A program made the translations under genes and the position numbers. 64,000 bases of DNA from Planctomycetota bacterium (GTDB taxonomy: Bacteria > Planctomycetota > Phycisphaerae > Phycisphaerales > UBA1924), in assembly GCA_017303555.1 (NCBI GenBank), contig JAFLCN010000013.1:41746-105745 (forward strand), in the 5' to 3' direction. The notes below the pieces were generated by a model. It had not been told where the DNA came from. It did no database searches and saw only the letters and a list, made by a program, of their open reading frames with translations. Of the stretch, positions 15,902 through 24,377 are shown piece after piece (within the stretch, counting starts at the first letter, position 1; each line of letters opens with the position of its first letter).

Positions 15902-17854
15902 ATGACACGAGGGTGGACGCACAAGCGGCGGTGGATGCTGGCGCTGTTCTTGGGACTTGCGGCTTTTCGCGTCTGCGCTCAGGAGCGAGCGATCAACGTC
16001 GATTCGGTGCCCGTTGAGATTCTCGTGAGCCCCGACAGCGTAGCGACCCTCCGGACAGACGCTCGAAGGAGCGATGTCGGGATCGCAGGCGAGTGGCCCG
16101 CCACGATACCGATATTCACGATTCTCGAAGATGGCACGAGAGTTGCTGGCGTGCGGGCCCGCCAGGATGAACCGCAGCCTCTCCGCCAGAAATGGCCGTC
16201 GCGTGTCGTGCTCCAAGGCAACGGCGAATGGAGTTTGTCCTATTCGTACTTTGCGGTCGCCTGCGGAAAGCTTCGTCCCGGCGCCACGATCGTCATTCCG
16301 GGCTCTGAGAGCGCACGCGTCTGCGATTCATGGCCGCCGAAAAAACCGACGTTGAGCGATCAGGCGGAAAATCGCCGCTCGTCGATGACGATCACGACAC
16401 ACTACAACCATTTTGGCGCTGCCGCGCAGTTGACGGAGAATGACGTCCGACTGGCCATCAACAACGCGGTCGCCGAGTACACCCAGATTCTTTCAAATAA
16501 CTCGGCGTCGCTGGATCTGTACATCCAATGGGACGGCGCGTTCGGAGCTCCCATTCTCGATCACGATGCCCTGGCCGCGACTTTCTACACGCTCTCGGGG
16601 GTGTCGTACCCGTTTGCCCATTCGCTCCTGTTCGACAGCGCGGTGGAGAATACGGACATAGACGACTGGGAGCCCGACCTCGCAGGCCACATGCCGACCG
16701 GACCGTCGGTTCCGTATCTTTGGTCGTTCGGGCTGCGCAACGCGTCGTCGGTGCTTTTTTCCGAAAGTGTCTTCGAGGCGCTCACCGGCATACCACCCTC
16801 CAACGGCGTTCTTATTCTGCTGAACGACACATTCTTCTGGAACGCACTGGGCAGGTACGAGGATCTGAGCATCGTTGACGCCGCCGCGTACGACCTGGAA
16901 GGAACCCTCGTCCATGAGATCGGCCACGCGCGCGGCTTCGTTTCGTGGACCGGAGGGGCGGAGGAAGATCCCTTCGACTTCAGCATGACAAGCCTGGACC
17001 TCTTTCGCTTCCCCTACACGACCAGCGCACAGAGCTTTGTTCAATTCAGCATGGGCGCACGGCAATTGTCGATCGGCGAACGCGCGACCGCCGTGCTCGG
17101 CCTCTTTGACTCCGGCTCTCTCTTCGAAATGGCGAACGGCTCCAACTCGGGCTCCGCGGGCGGACAGCCGGGACATTGGCCAACCAACGGCGTGACCAGC
17201 GGCAGCTATGTCGGGATTATGGAATCCAATTCGCTTCAGGGCAGGAGTCTGTTGAAGAACGGCAGTTACGTTCAGCTTCCCGACGTGCGAGCGCTGGATG
17301 TCCTGGGTTGGAAAATCCGCCCGTCCAACCTGCCGGGGGTTGCCACTCCGGGCACGCCCACCGCGCCTTCGGGCGGCTCGGTCGTGCACGGCGCACCCTA
17401 CCTGACCTGGACGCCGGGATCGCAGCAGAGCCAGGCAGTCGGCATTGTTGACTTTGGACCGACCGCTGCTTCGCGCGCCTCGTTCGCTCCTCAGACGGCG
17501 TACCTGAACATCAACCTCGGAAGCAGCGACAATTCTCTGCTTGTCCCCGGCGCCTATTTAAATCCGGGCCACTCGTACGAGTGGTACATCGCTTCCAGCA
17601 CAACCCGCGGTTCCGTCTTCTCCAGCTACGCCGCGTTCGAGACCGACGAGTCGTTCTGCAAGTTCGACCTGACAAACGACGGCCTGGTCGAGGATGCCGA
17701 TTTTTCGCTGTTTGTTGTCCAGTACGACGAGCTCGATTGCGCCAGCGCGGAGATGCCGAACAACTGCATCGGCGACTTCAACCTCGATGGCCTTGTGGAC
17801 GATCTCGACTTTTCGCTCTTGGTCGTCGCGTACAACAACCTGGGGTGCACGTAA
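15902..17854 (+). CDS. Secreted HExxH metalloprotease-like protein with dockerin-like C-terminus
   Basis: A protein of 650 residues. A signal peptide (MLALFLGLAAFRVCAQ) is followed by a beta-rich N-terminal part, then a metallopeptidase-like region with HEIGHARGF starting at His338. It has the HExxHxxG pattern, but the place of a third metzincin ligand holds Trp, so the third zinc ligand is unclear. A fibronectin-like region lies near residues 480-580. The final 65 residues are two DLT.DG.VEDADFSLF-type repeats with Cys, the dockerin-like module also found in two other proteins here. ATG 15902 has AAGGAG nine bases upstream. The NF038122-type metalloproteases of planctomycetes are the closest family I can name. 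Confidence 0.8.
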   Translation: MTRGWTHKRRWMLALFLGLAAFRVCAQERAINVDSVPVEILVSPDSVATLRTDARRSDVGIAGEWPATIPIFTILEDGTRVAGVRARQDEPQPLRQKWPSRVVLQGNGEWSLSYSYFAVACGKLRPGATIVIPGSESARVCDSWPPKKPTLSDQAENRRSSMTITTHYNHFGAAAQLTENDVRLAINNAVAEYTQILSNNSASLDLYIQWDGAFGAPILDHDALAATFYTLSGVSYPFAHSLLFDSAVENTDIDDWEPDLAGHMPTGPSVPYLWSFGLRNASSVLFSESVFEALTGIPPSNGVLILLNDTFFWNALGRYEDLSIVDAAAYDLEGTLVHEIGHARGFVSWTGGAEEDPFDFSMTSLDLFRFPYTTSAQSFVQFSMGARQLSIGERATAVLGLFDSGSLFEMANGSNSGSAGGQPGHWPTNGVTSGSYVGIMESNSLQGRSLLKNGSYVQLPDVRALDVLGWKIRPSNLPGVATPGTPTAPSGGSVVHGAPYLTWTPGSQQSQAVGIVDFGPTAASRASFAPQTAYLNINLGSSDNSLLVPGAYLNPGHSYEWYIASSTTRGSVFSSYAAFETDESFCKFDLTNDGLVEDADFSLFVVQYDELDCASAEMPNNCIGDFNLDGLVDDLDFSLLVVAYNNLGCT

Positions 17855-17906
17855 GAGCGCCGCACAGTTGACCCGTGACCGGCGAACCTGCCCGTGGTTC
17901 GTCGCC

Positions 17907-18578
17907 CTAGCGACCGATCGCGAAAACTGCCGCGATCATCTCGTCGACCGTCCTCGGCGCGGGCTTCCCCTCGCGGATCGCGCGTTCCTGCGCCAGCGCA
18001 ACCCGCCGCTCCGCCTCGCCCCGCGTCTCACCCAGCGTCGTCAAAACCGTCACCGCTTCTTCCGCGATCGGGCTCAATCGCGTCACGCTCGGCATCGATC
18101 CCGATTTGATCTCGAGCGACCCAAGCTCCTGCTCACTCAGGAAACTCTCGACCTTCCCGTGGAGTTCCGCGATGATCGTCTCCGCCATCCGCTTCCCGAT
18201 TTCCGGCAGCTTCACGAGCGCCGCCGCATCCTTCGAAGCGATCGCCCGCGCGATCGCAGCCGGCTCAACCGCCATCGCCCGCAGCGCCTTCTTGTTCCCG
18301 ATCCCCTTCACCGTCGTGAACACTTCAAAGAACGCCCGATCCCGCGCCGCCGTAAACCCGATCAGCCTCGGAATAAAACTCGTCCCCTGTCCCTGCCCTT
18401 CCAGGTATTCCAGCGTGCTGAACGTCACCGTCTGCCCAACCCGCGATGCCATCGCCTTCGCCACATACGCCGGAAGCAAAACCTCGCGCGCAGACGACCC
18501 ATCCGGCGACGCAATCACCGCCGCTGTTTCGTGCACCGACTCGAGTTTCCCCGTCAAGCGGCAAAGCATGTCGCACAA
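17907..18578 (-). CDS. ruvA: Holliday junction branch migration protein RuvA
   Basis: A 223-residue protein of the RuvAB branch-migration complex, which binds four-way DNA junctions as a tetramer. The N-terminal OB-fold begins MLCRLTGKLESV. The central helix-hairpin-helix region has FFEVFTTVKGIGNKKAL (about residues 85-100) and LVKLPEIGKRMAETIIAEL (about 120-140). The C-terminal RuvB-contacting domain (about 170-223) is EEAVTVLTTLGET...VDEMIAAVF. Length is near the family norm of about 200. The ATG at 18569 (MLCRL) may be the true start instead of 18578. No ruvB or ruvC lies beside it. Confidence 0.9.
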   Translation of the reverse strand: MCDMLCRLTGKLESVHETAAVIASPDGSSAREVLLPAYVAKAMASRVGQTVTFSTLEYLEGQGQGTSFIPRLIGFTAARDRAFFEVFTTVKGIGNKKALRAMAVEPAAIARAIASKDAAALVKLPEIGKRMAETIIAELHGKVESFLSEQELGSLEIKSGSMPSVTRLSPIAEEAVTVLTTLGETRGEAERRVALAQERAIREGKPAPRTVDEMIAAVFAIGR

Positions 18579-18905
18579 GATAGCAGCCGCTCCGCTCTGC
18601 CCGCCAAACTCCGACGTTACCAGTCTCCCCTCAATCCGCGCCGAATCGCCCGAACCCCAACCGTTTGACGCGCCTATAGTTTCTCCTCGCCAGTGGCCTC
18701 ATGAGCACTTTCGGCTTGAGCTTTGCCTTCACGGAAAGCTCGCCCACCGATCGTCCTGGGAATCTGCTGGCAGCGGTCAGAGCTTTTTCTGGTCGCTCCA
18801 CCCCAGTACGGCACGACTTGTCCCAATCAGTTTGGCACAGGAAACGCCCGAAACATTCGTCCGCTATGGCCTTGCGCCGGCGGCACGAAGGAGTTCTGTC
18901 TCTTC
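18579..18905 (+). other. Divergent intergenic region / long helicase leader
   Basis: About 327 bases between the divergent ruvA and DEAD-box helicase genes. No gene with credible coding character is seen. It must hold promoters for both directions. An AAGGAG sequence lies at 18888-18893, 12 bases before the helicase ATG. A long untranslated leader is possible. Confidence 0.45.
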
Positions 18906-20648
18906 ATGTCCCATCCCCGTTCCTCGTCCAATCGTAACTCAGGCAATTCCAATCACGCTCACCGCTCCGGCAAGCCCTCCCATCCGAAGGCCCACGGCCA
19001 TTCCCACGGCAAGCCGCAGCACCGCTCCGGCGGCCATCAAGGCAACCATCAGGGAAATAGGTCCGATGGGTCCACTAGGTCCCATGGGTCCCATGAGACC
19101 CAGAAGTCCCATTCCCCTTCGCGCGATTCCTACGGCGGCAACGGCCACTCCGCCAACCGTCTCATCGCCCGCGGCGGTCCCGACGACGTCATCCAAGCCC
19201 ACATCGCCGTCAACACGCCCAAGATCCCCGATGCCAAGCTCTTCTCCGAGCTCAACCTCTCCGCTCCCGTGCTCCGCGCACTGAACGAAGAAGGCTACAC
19301 GACCCCCACTCCGATCCAGGCGCAGGCAATCCCGTCTGCGATGGCCGGACACGATCTCCTCGGCTGCGCGCAGACCGGCACCGGCAAGACCGCTGCCTTC
19401 GCGCTTCCGATTCTCCACCTGCTCACTTCAACACCCGCCGACAAGACGCACCGCGGCCCCTACCTGCCCCGCGTGCTCGTTCTCTCGCCGACGCGCGAAC
19501 TCGCAACCCAGATCGGTGAAAGCTTCCAGGCATACGGTCGCCACACCGGCCTCCGAGGCGTCTGCATCTTCGGTGGCGTCAGCCAGGGCCGCCAGGTCCG
19601 CGCACTCCGCGATGGCATCGACATCCTCGTTGCAACGCCCGGCCGCCTGATCGACCTCATCGAACAGGGCCACGTCGATCTCAGCCAGATCAAGATCATG
19701 GTGCTGGATGAAGCCGACCGCATGCTCGACATGGGCTTCATCGCCCCGATCCGCCGCATCGTCAGCCTGCTCAGCCCCAATCGCCAGACGATGATGTTCA
19801 GCGCGACCATGCCGCGCGAGATCATGAAGCTCGCCGATTCGCTCCTCAAGAACCCGGTCAAGGTTGCCGTGACTCCCGTCGCGTCCGCCGCCCCGATGAT
19901 CGAGCAGTCGCTCTACATGGTCAACAAGTTCATGAAGCCCGCGCTGCTCGAGCACATCCTGCAGGAAGCCAAGGTCACCCGCGCCGTGGTCTTCACCAAG
20001 ACCAAGCACGGGGCCGACAAGCTCGCGAAGGTGCTCAATCGCTCGGGCATTTCGTCTGTCGCCATCCACGGCAACAAGGCCCAGAACCAGCGCGAGCGCG
20101 CACTCGACGGCTTCCGCTCGGGCCGCTCCCGCATTCTGGTCGCCACCGACGTCGCCGCACGAGGCCTCGATGTTGATGGCATCACCCACGTCTTCAACTT
20201 CGATCTCCCGATGGAGCCCGAGGCGTATGTGCACCGCATCGGCCGCACCGGCCGCGCGGGCGCGAAGGGCATCGCCATCAGCTTCTGCGATGGCGCGGAG
20301 CGGGGCCTGATGCGTGACATCGAGCGCGTCACCGGCAAGCGTTTCAACGCCATCACCCAGTTGCCCGCGCTCCCCGAGCCGGTTCCGCCGACCGCCGAAG
20401 AGCGCGAGGCCGATCGCCGCGCATTCGAAGAGCGGAACAACTTCCACGGAAACGGTGGCGGCCGCTCGCACGCCTCGCGTCCAGGTTGGAACCGCCCTCG
20501 CAACGACGGTGGCCAGCGCTCCGATTCGCAGGGCCACGGCTACAACGGTGCACCGAATTCGGGTGGTGGTTCGGGTAGCGGCCATCGCGGCGGCGGCAAG
20601 CCGTTCCGCTCTGTCCGAGGCACGCACTCTCGTCCGCAGGGTCGCTAG
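18906..20648 (+). CDS. DEAD-box ATP-dependent RNA helicase
   Basis: A 580-residue RNA helicase. The first 85 residues are rich in His, Ser, Gly and Lys and probably disordered. The Q motif follows, then AQTGTGKT near residue 155, PTRELATQ, TPGRLIDL, DEAD at about 268, SATMPREI, and in the second RecA domain VFTKTKHGADKLAKVL, ATDVAARGLD and HRIGRTGRAG. The C-terminal 80 residues are Gly/Arg/His/Asn-rich, as in RhlE-type helicases, which act in ribosome assembly and mRNA decay. A 9-base GGTCCNATG tandem repeat at 19060-19101 lies inside the N-terminal tail coding region. A clear terminator follows. Confidence 0.9.
   Translation: MSHPRSSSNRNSGNSNHAHRSGKPSHPKAHGHSHGKPQHRSGGHQGNHQGNRSDGSTRSHGSHETQKSHSPSRDSYGGNGHSANRLIARGGPDDVIQAHIAVNTPKIPDAKLFSELNLSAPVLRALNEEGYTTPTPIQAQAIPSAMAGHDLLGCAQTGTGKTAAFALPILHLLTSTPADKTHRGPYLPRVLVLSPTRELATQIGESFQAYGRHTGLRGVCIFGGVSQGRQVRALRDGIDILVATPGRLIDLIEQGHVDLSQIKIMVLDEADRMLDMGFIAPIRRIVSLLSPNRQTMMFSATMPREIMKLADSLLKNPVKVAVTPVASAAPMIEQSLYMVNKFMKPALLEHILQEAKVTRAVVFTKTKHGADKLAKVLNRSGISSVAIHGNKAQNQRERALDGFRSGRSRILVATDVAARGLDVDGITHVFNFDLPMEPEAYVHRIGRTGRAGAKGIAISFCDGAERGLMRDIERVTGKRFNAITQLPALPEPVPPTAEEREADRRAFEERNNFHGNGGGRSHASRPGWNRPRNDGGQRSDSQGHGYNGAPNSGGGSGSGHRGGGKPFRSVRGTHSRPQGR
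19060..19101 (+). repeat. 9-bp in-frame tandem repeat (GGTCCNATG)
   Basis: GGTCC starts at 19060, 19069, 19078 and 19087, giving four units of exactly nine bases plus a degenerate fifth. Because nine is a multiple of three, the array keeps the helicase frame. It encodes part of the disordered N-terminal tail. Confidence 0.8.
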
Positions 20649-20669
20649 AAGTATCCAGTTGTTTGTTTC

Positions 20670-20703
20670 GCCCGGCTCGCGCAAGCGAGCCGGGCTTTGT
20701 TTT
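20670..20703 (+). terminator. Intrinsic terminator after the helicase gene
   Basis: A perfect 11-base stem (GCCCGGCTCGC with GCGAGCCGGGC), a GCAA tetraloop, then TTTGTTTT, 21 bases after the helicase stop codon. Confidence 0.92.
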
Positions 20704-20737
20704 GGAAACCTCTCTCTGACTTCATAGGCTTTCAGAC

Positions 20738-21211
20738 ATGAACGTGGATCACTCACATTGGATGCGTTTGGCAATCGAGCAGGCCCGTAAGGGAATCGCC
20801 AGCGGGCAATCACCCTTCGGCGCGGTCGTCGTCCGCAACGGTTCGCTTGTTGCCGGAGGCCACAACGAAGTCTGGAAGCGCACCGATCCGACCGCGCACG
20901 CCGAGGTTGTCTGCATCCAGAACGCCGCGAAAGCGATCGCCTCGATCGACCTTGCCGGCTGCGTGATGTACACGACCACCGAGCCGTGCCCGATGTGCGC
21001 CTCCGCCATCCACTGGAGCAAGCTAGACGCTGTCTACTGCGGCGCGACCATCGCCGACGCCGAAACCGCCGGCTTCACCGAACTGACGCTTCCGATCGAA
21101 GAGGTCTACCGCATCGGCAAAAGCAAGACCAAAGCCATCCGAGGCGTGCTGCCCACCGAGTGCGCCGGCCTCTTCGCCGAATGGAAAGCCGCCCGCGGCC
21201 GCGCGTACTGA
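20738..21211 (+). CDS. Nucleoside/guanine deaminase (cytidine deaminase fold)
   Basis: A 157-residue zinc deaminase. His54 and Glu56 in TAHAEV and Cys84/Cys87 in EPCPMC form the zinc site and proton shuttle of the CDA/tRNA-adenosine-deaminase superfamily. GQSPFGAVVV precedes them. The ADAETAGF segment and the tail resemble the 156-residue guanine deaminase GuaD of Bacillus, so purine salvage or catabolism (guanine to xanthine) is the best guess. A TadA role is less likely because of the C-terminal part. It lies between a strong terminator upstream and the DUF4337 gene 21 bases downstream on the same strand. Confidence 0.85.
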   Translation: MNVDHSHWMRLAIEQARKGIASGQSPFGAVVVRNGSLVAGGHNEVWKRTDPTAHAEVVCIQNAAKAIASIDLAGCVMYTTTEPCPMCASAIHWSKLDAVYCGATIADAETAGFTELTLPIEEVYRIGKSKTKAIRGVLPTECAGLFAEWKAARGRAY

Positions 21212-21232
21212 GACCACAACCGAGCATTGACC

Positions 21233-21832
21233 ATGAGCGTCGCACGCGACAAGCCCATTACCGATCGCAAGATCCCCGGCACTGATGTGCCCGATGTGTC
21301 CAGCACTACAGAATCCGAATCGCAAAAACGCTGGCTCTCCCGAGTCGGTGTCACCACCGCCGTGCTCGCGGCATGCGCCTCCGTCGCGACCATGTTCTCC
21401 GCCAGTTACCTCAACAAGGCGATGCTCGAACAGATCGTCACGAGCGATAGCTGGAACTACTACCAGGCCAAGGGCGTCAAACTCGCCGTGCTCGAAAGCC
21501 GGATGGAACTGCTTGCGGCACTCGACAAGCCGACCGCGGCACCCGCATCCGGTGAAGGCGACGCCGCCCGCGCTGCCCGCTATCGAAAAGAACAGGAAGA
21601 AATCAAGGCCGAAGCCGAGCAGCACCAGACCCTCGCCCGCGAGTACCAGACGCGTCACTCACGCCTCGCGCTCGCATCAACCGCATCTCAGATCGCGATC
21701 GCGATGTCCGCAGTCGCTCTGCTCACACGCAAGAACTCGTTCTGGCTGCTCTCGGCCGTCGTCGGGCTTCTGAGCATCGCCCTGCTCGCGTTCGGCTTGT
21801 TCGCATCCACCACGCTCAAGCCTCTTTGGTAG
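21233..21832 (+). CDS. DUF4337-family membrane protein
   Basis: A 199-residue protein. One membrane segment lies near residues 36-58 (VGVTTAVLAACASVATMFSA), followed by the SDSWNYYQAKGVK segment typical of DUF4337. A charged coiled-coil region lies near 100-140 (RYRKEQEEIKAEAEQHQ). Two more membrane helices lie near 145-165 and 170-195. The function of the family is unknown. ATG 21233 is used; an in-frame TTG lies six bases upstream. The last 17 bases overlap the end of the converging VOC gene. Confidence 0.82.
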   Translation: MSVARDKPITDRKIPGTDVPDVSSTTESESQKRWLSRVGVTTAVLAACASVATMFSASYLNKAMLEQIVTSDSWNYYQAKGVKLAVLESRMELLAALDKPTAAPASGEGDAARAARYRKEQEEIKAEAEQHQTLAREYQTRHSRLALASTASQIAIAMSAVALLTRKNSFWLLSAVVGLLSIALLAFGLFASTTLKPLW

Positions 21833-22226
21833 AAGCCAGCCCGCACACCGCGCCCGCCGGGTCCTGGATGAAGCAGAACGTCTGATTCCCCATCTTGCGG
21901 GGACCATCAAGCAGCTTGCCCCCGAGCTCGACGCACTTCTTCGCGCTCGCTTCCGCATCGGCAACCGTGATGTACATCATCCACTGTGGCGGAATCTTTG
22001 TATTCGGCCCGCGCGCATGGCAGATGCCCGCGACCACTTCGCCTTGTTTGCCATCTTCGCCTGCCGCGTGCATGCAGTAATCCGCGTACGCGCCGCTCGC
22101 ATCCTTCATCGGGATCTCTGAAGTCGTCCACCCCACCACCTTGCTGTAAAAGTCGCGCAGGGCCGAAGCGTCCTTCATGGTGTAATCGTGCCAGGTGATC
22201 TGCCCGATCGTGTTCGGCTTAGACAT
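21816..22226 (-). CDS. VOC family (glyoxalase-like) protein
   Basis: A 136-residue single-copy vicinal-oxygen-chelate domain protein with two beta-alpha-beta-beta-beta modules. GQITWHDYTMKDASALRDFYSKVVGW is the first, and PQWMMYITVADAEASAKKCVELGGKLLDGP with DPAGAVCGL the second. Metal ligands of such domains would be His in the first strand and Glu/His elsewhere; the substrate cannot be told. ATG 22226 has ACAGGAG about eight bases upstream and excludes a non-conserved 21-residue extension. It converges on the DUF4337 gene and overlaps it by 17 bases. Confidence 0.85.
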   Translation of the reverse strand: MSKPNTIGQITWHDYTMKDASALRDFYSKVVGWTTSEIPMKDASGAYADYCMHAAGEDGKQGEVVAGICHARGPNTKIPPQWMMYITVADAEASAKKCVELGGKLLDGPRKMGNQTFCFIQDPAGAVCGLASTKEA

Positions 22227-22415
22227 GCAAAGCTCCTGTTCCGGGTGCACGACCTTAACACAACGAGACGCCCGATAAGCGGAATACACCTCGCCACCCG
22301 CTTGATTCCCGAGGATTCCGGCTCAGCGCTTGCGTTGGGTGCGTGCGGCCAGTACGCTGATCAACCAATCAGGCCGCTTTCCGCCGCGGCCGCTTTTTCT
22401 GGAGGAGAAAAGATC

Positions 22416-23063
22416 ATGAAGTCCGGGATTTTTGCGCTCTGCGTCTTTGCCGTCTGTGGGTCCGCTTCGGCTGCTGCGCTGTACAGCCAGCCCGACAACC
22501 TGCCCAGCACCGGTGGCTTCTTTTCGGTGGGCAACGGCAACCAGTTCTTCACCCAGCGCATGGCCGACGATTTCACGATCGGCGGCGGCACGGTGACGCA
22601 GCTCCGCTGGTGGGGCAGCAGCCAGAACTTCCAGTTCGCCGATCTCACCAACATCATCGGCTTTGATGTCATGATCCTTGGCGATGCCGGGGGCGTGCCG
22701 GATGCGACCAGCGTGCTCTTTCACAGCCAGCCCGCAACGGCCGGCCTGACGGTCACTCCGACGGGCAACCTTTCGATCGCCAACGCGATCCAGTACCAGT
22801 TTGACTTCAACATCGCGCCGCTGAATCTCGCGGGCGGCAAGTACTGGCTCTCCGTGGGCGGCCTGCTCAGCAACAACTTCGGCGATGCATTCGTCTGGAA
22901 CCAGAGCAGCACGGGCAACAGCGAGAACTCGTCTTTTTACTATCCGAACAGCGGATGGATCGCGTTCACCGGCGCAGACCTTGCGTTCGAGATCATCCCG
23001 GCCCCCGGCGCCTTGGCGCTGATGGGCATGGGCGGTCTGATCGCCGGCCGTCGCCGTCGCTGA
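22416..23063 (+). CDS. PEP-CTERM-type secreted protein
   Basis: A 215-residue exported protein. The signal peptide is MKSGIFALCVFAVCGSASA. The body is beta-rich and contains ADDFTIGGGTVTQLRWWGS, a motif common in secreted planctomycete and proteobacterial PEP-CTERM proteins. The C-terminus ends in IPAPGALALMGMGGLIAGRRRR, a sorting tail of Pro-rich motif, membrane helix and Arg cluster. It would be processed by an exosortase-like enzyme encoded elsewhere. The ATG is supported by GGAGGAGAAA beginning 15 bases upstream. A strong terminator follows, so it is probably monocistronic. Confidence 0.85.
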   Translation: MKSGIFALCVFAVCGSASAAALYSQPDNLPSTGGFFSVGNGNQFFTQRMADDFTIGGGTVTQLRWWGSSQNFQFADLTNIIGFDVMILGDAGGVPDATSVLFHSQPATAGLTVTPTGNLSIANAIQYQFDFNIAPLNLAGGKYWLSVGGLLSNNFGDAFVWNQSSTGNSENSSFYYPNSGWIAFTGADLAFEIIPAPGALALMGMGGLIAGRRRR

Positions 23064-23093
23064 GTCGGGTTCTTCAACTTTGGGTGTTCAAGG

Positions 23094-23127
23094 CCGCGCC
23101 GCTTTCCCCCGGCGCGGTCTTTTTCTT
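23094..23127 (+). terminator. Intrinsic terminator after the PEP-CTERM gene
   Basis: An 8-base perfect stem (CCGCGCCG with CGGCGCGG), an 8-base loop, then TCTTTTTCTT. It lies 30 bases after the stop codon. Confidence 0.9.
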
Positions 23128-23159
23128 TTCCATCCCTTCGCAGTGGTACGCTTCGCCCC

Positions 23160-24365
23160 TTGAGCAACGCGACTTCAACTCCGCGCATCGCACTCGCCCA
23201 CGACTGGCTCGTCGGCTATCGGGGCGGCGAGGGTGTGCTCGATTGCCATGCGCGGCTCATCGCGAGCGATTGGCTCCGCGAGACGCCGCCCTGCATCTAC
23301 ACGATGTTCGACAATGGCAAGGCGATCACGCCCGCGATCGATCGGCTGCCCCGCCGGGTTTCGATCCTGAACCGCGTTCCCGGTGCGGACCGTGCGCGGC
23401 GATGGCTGCTGCCGCTCTACCACGCCGGAATGGCCGACCTTTCCCGCAGGTTTGCTCGCGACCACGCACGCGAGCCGATCGATCTTGTGCTGTCTTCCAG
23501 CTCTGCCGCGATCCACGCGCTGCGCGTGCCGCCGGGTGTGAAGCACATCTGCGTCTGCTTCACACCCCCCCGCTACTTGTGGGAACTGGGCGATCAGTAC
23601 AGCCAGGGCCTGATGGGTTTCGGGCTCAAAGTCTGCTCGCCCGTGCTGCGCAAGCTCGACTATCGCGCGGCCCAGCACGTCACGAAATACATCGCAATCT
23701 CGACGGTGACGCAGGAACGCATTCGCAACTTCTACGGCCGGGAATCCGAGATTGTCTTTCCGCCGGTGCGAACCCGGTACTTCACGGAAGCTGGCCCGGA
23801 TGAACTGTCGCCGGACGATGCGCAGAAGCTGGAACGGCTTCCGGCGAACTTTCTGTTTTATATCGGCGCGCTCGAGCCGTATAAGAAGGCCGAGCTTGCG
23901 ATCGAGGCGGCGGAGCGGCTGAAGCGCCCGCTCGTGGTCGCGGGGTCGGGCTCGCAGTTGAACCGGCTGCGCGAGATGACGCGTGATTCGAAGTTCGTCA
24001 CGCTGCTCGGGCGCGTGAGCGATCCGCTGCTTCGCGCGCTCTATCGGAAAGCCGATGCGCTGCTCTTCCCGCAGCTTGAGGACTTTGGGATCGTCGCGCT
24101 GGAGGCTCAAGCCTGCGGCACGCCGGTTGTTGCGTTCGGCGTGGGCGGCTCGGTCGATACGGTCATCGACGGCGCGACCGGGGTTCTCTTTCCCGAGCAG
24201 ACCGCGGCAAGTCTTGCCGAAGCAATCGGACGCTGCCCGTCGAAACATGCGGCCGCGAGCGCGTGCCGGAGCAATGCGGAGCGGTTTTCGGAAGAGGCGA
24301 ACTTTGCCGCGATGCGGCGCGTGATCCGCGAATCGCTCGGTTCGGTTGGGCCCCGCTCCTCCTAA
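23160..24365 (+). CDS. Glycosyltransferase, family 4 (WbaZ-like mannosyltransferase type)
   Basis: A 401-residue GT-B fold enzyme. The N-terminus RIALAHDWLVGYRGGEGVLD is the acceptor-side signature with the Gly-rich loop. CFTPPRYLWELGDQY near residue 135 is typical of WbaZ-like mannosyltransferases. The C-terminal donor-binding domain has FLFYIGALEPYKKAELAIEA, VAGSGSQL and the EX7E-type motif EDFGIVALEAQACGTPV near residue 305. It likely transfers a sugar, possibly mannose, during surface polysaccharide synthesis. The start is TTG; no strong ribosome binding site is visible, so the exact start is uncertain. It is followed 12 bases later by rlmKL. Confidence 0.85.
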   Translation: MSNATSTPRIALAHDWLVGYRGGEGVLDCHARLIASDWLRETPPCIYTMFDNGKAITPAIDRLPRRVSILNRVPGADRARRWLLPLYHAGMADLSRRFARDHAREPIDLVLSSSSAAIHALRVPPGVKHICVCFTPPRYLWELGDQYSQGLMGFGLKVCSPVLRKLDYRAAQHVTKYIAISTVTQERIRNFYGRESEIVFPPVRTRYFTEAGPDELSPDDAQKLERLPANFLFYIGALEPYKKAELAIEAAERLKRPLVVAGSGSQLNRLREMTRDSKFVTLLGRVSDPLLRALYRKADALLFPQLEDFGIVALEAQACGTPVVAFGVGGSVDTVIDGATGVLFPEQTAASLAEAIGRCPSKHAAASACRSNAERFSEEANFAAMRRVIRESLGSVGPRSS

Positions 24366-24377
24366 CCTACTGCCCTT

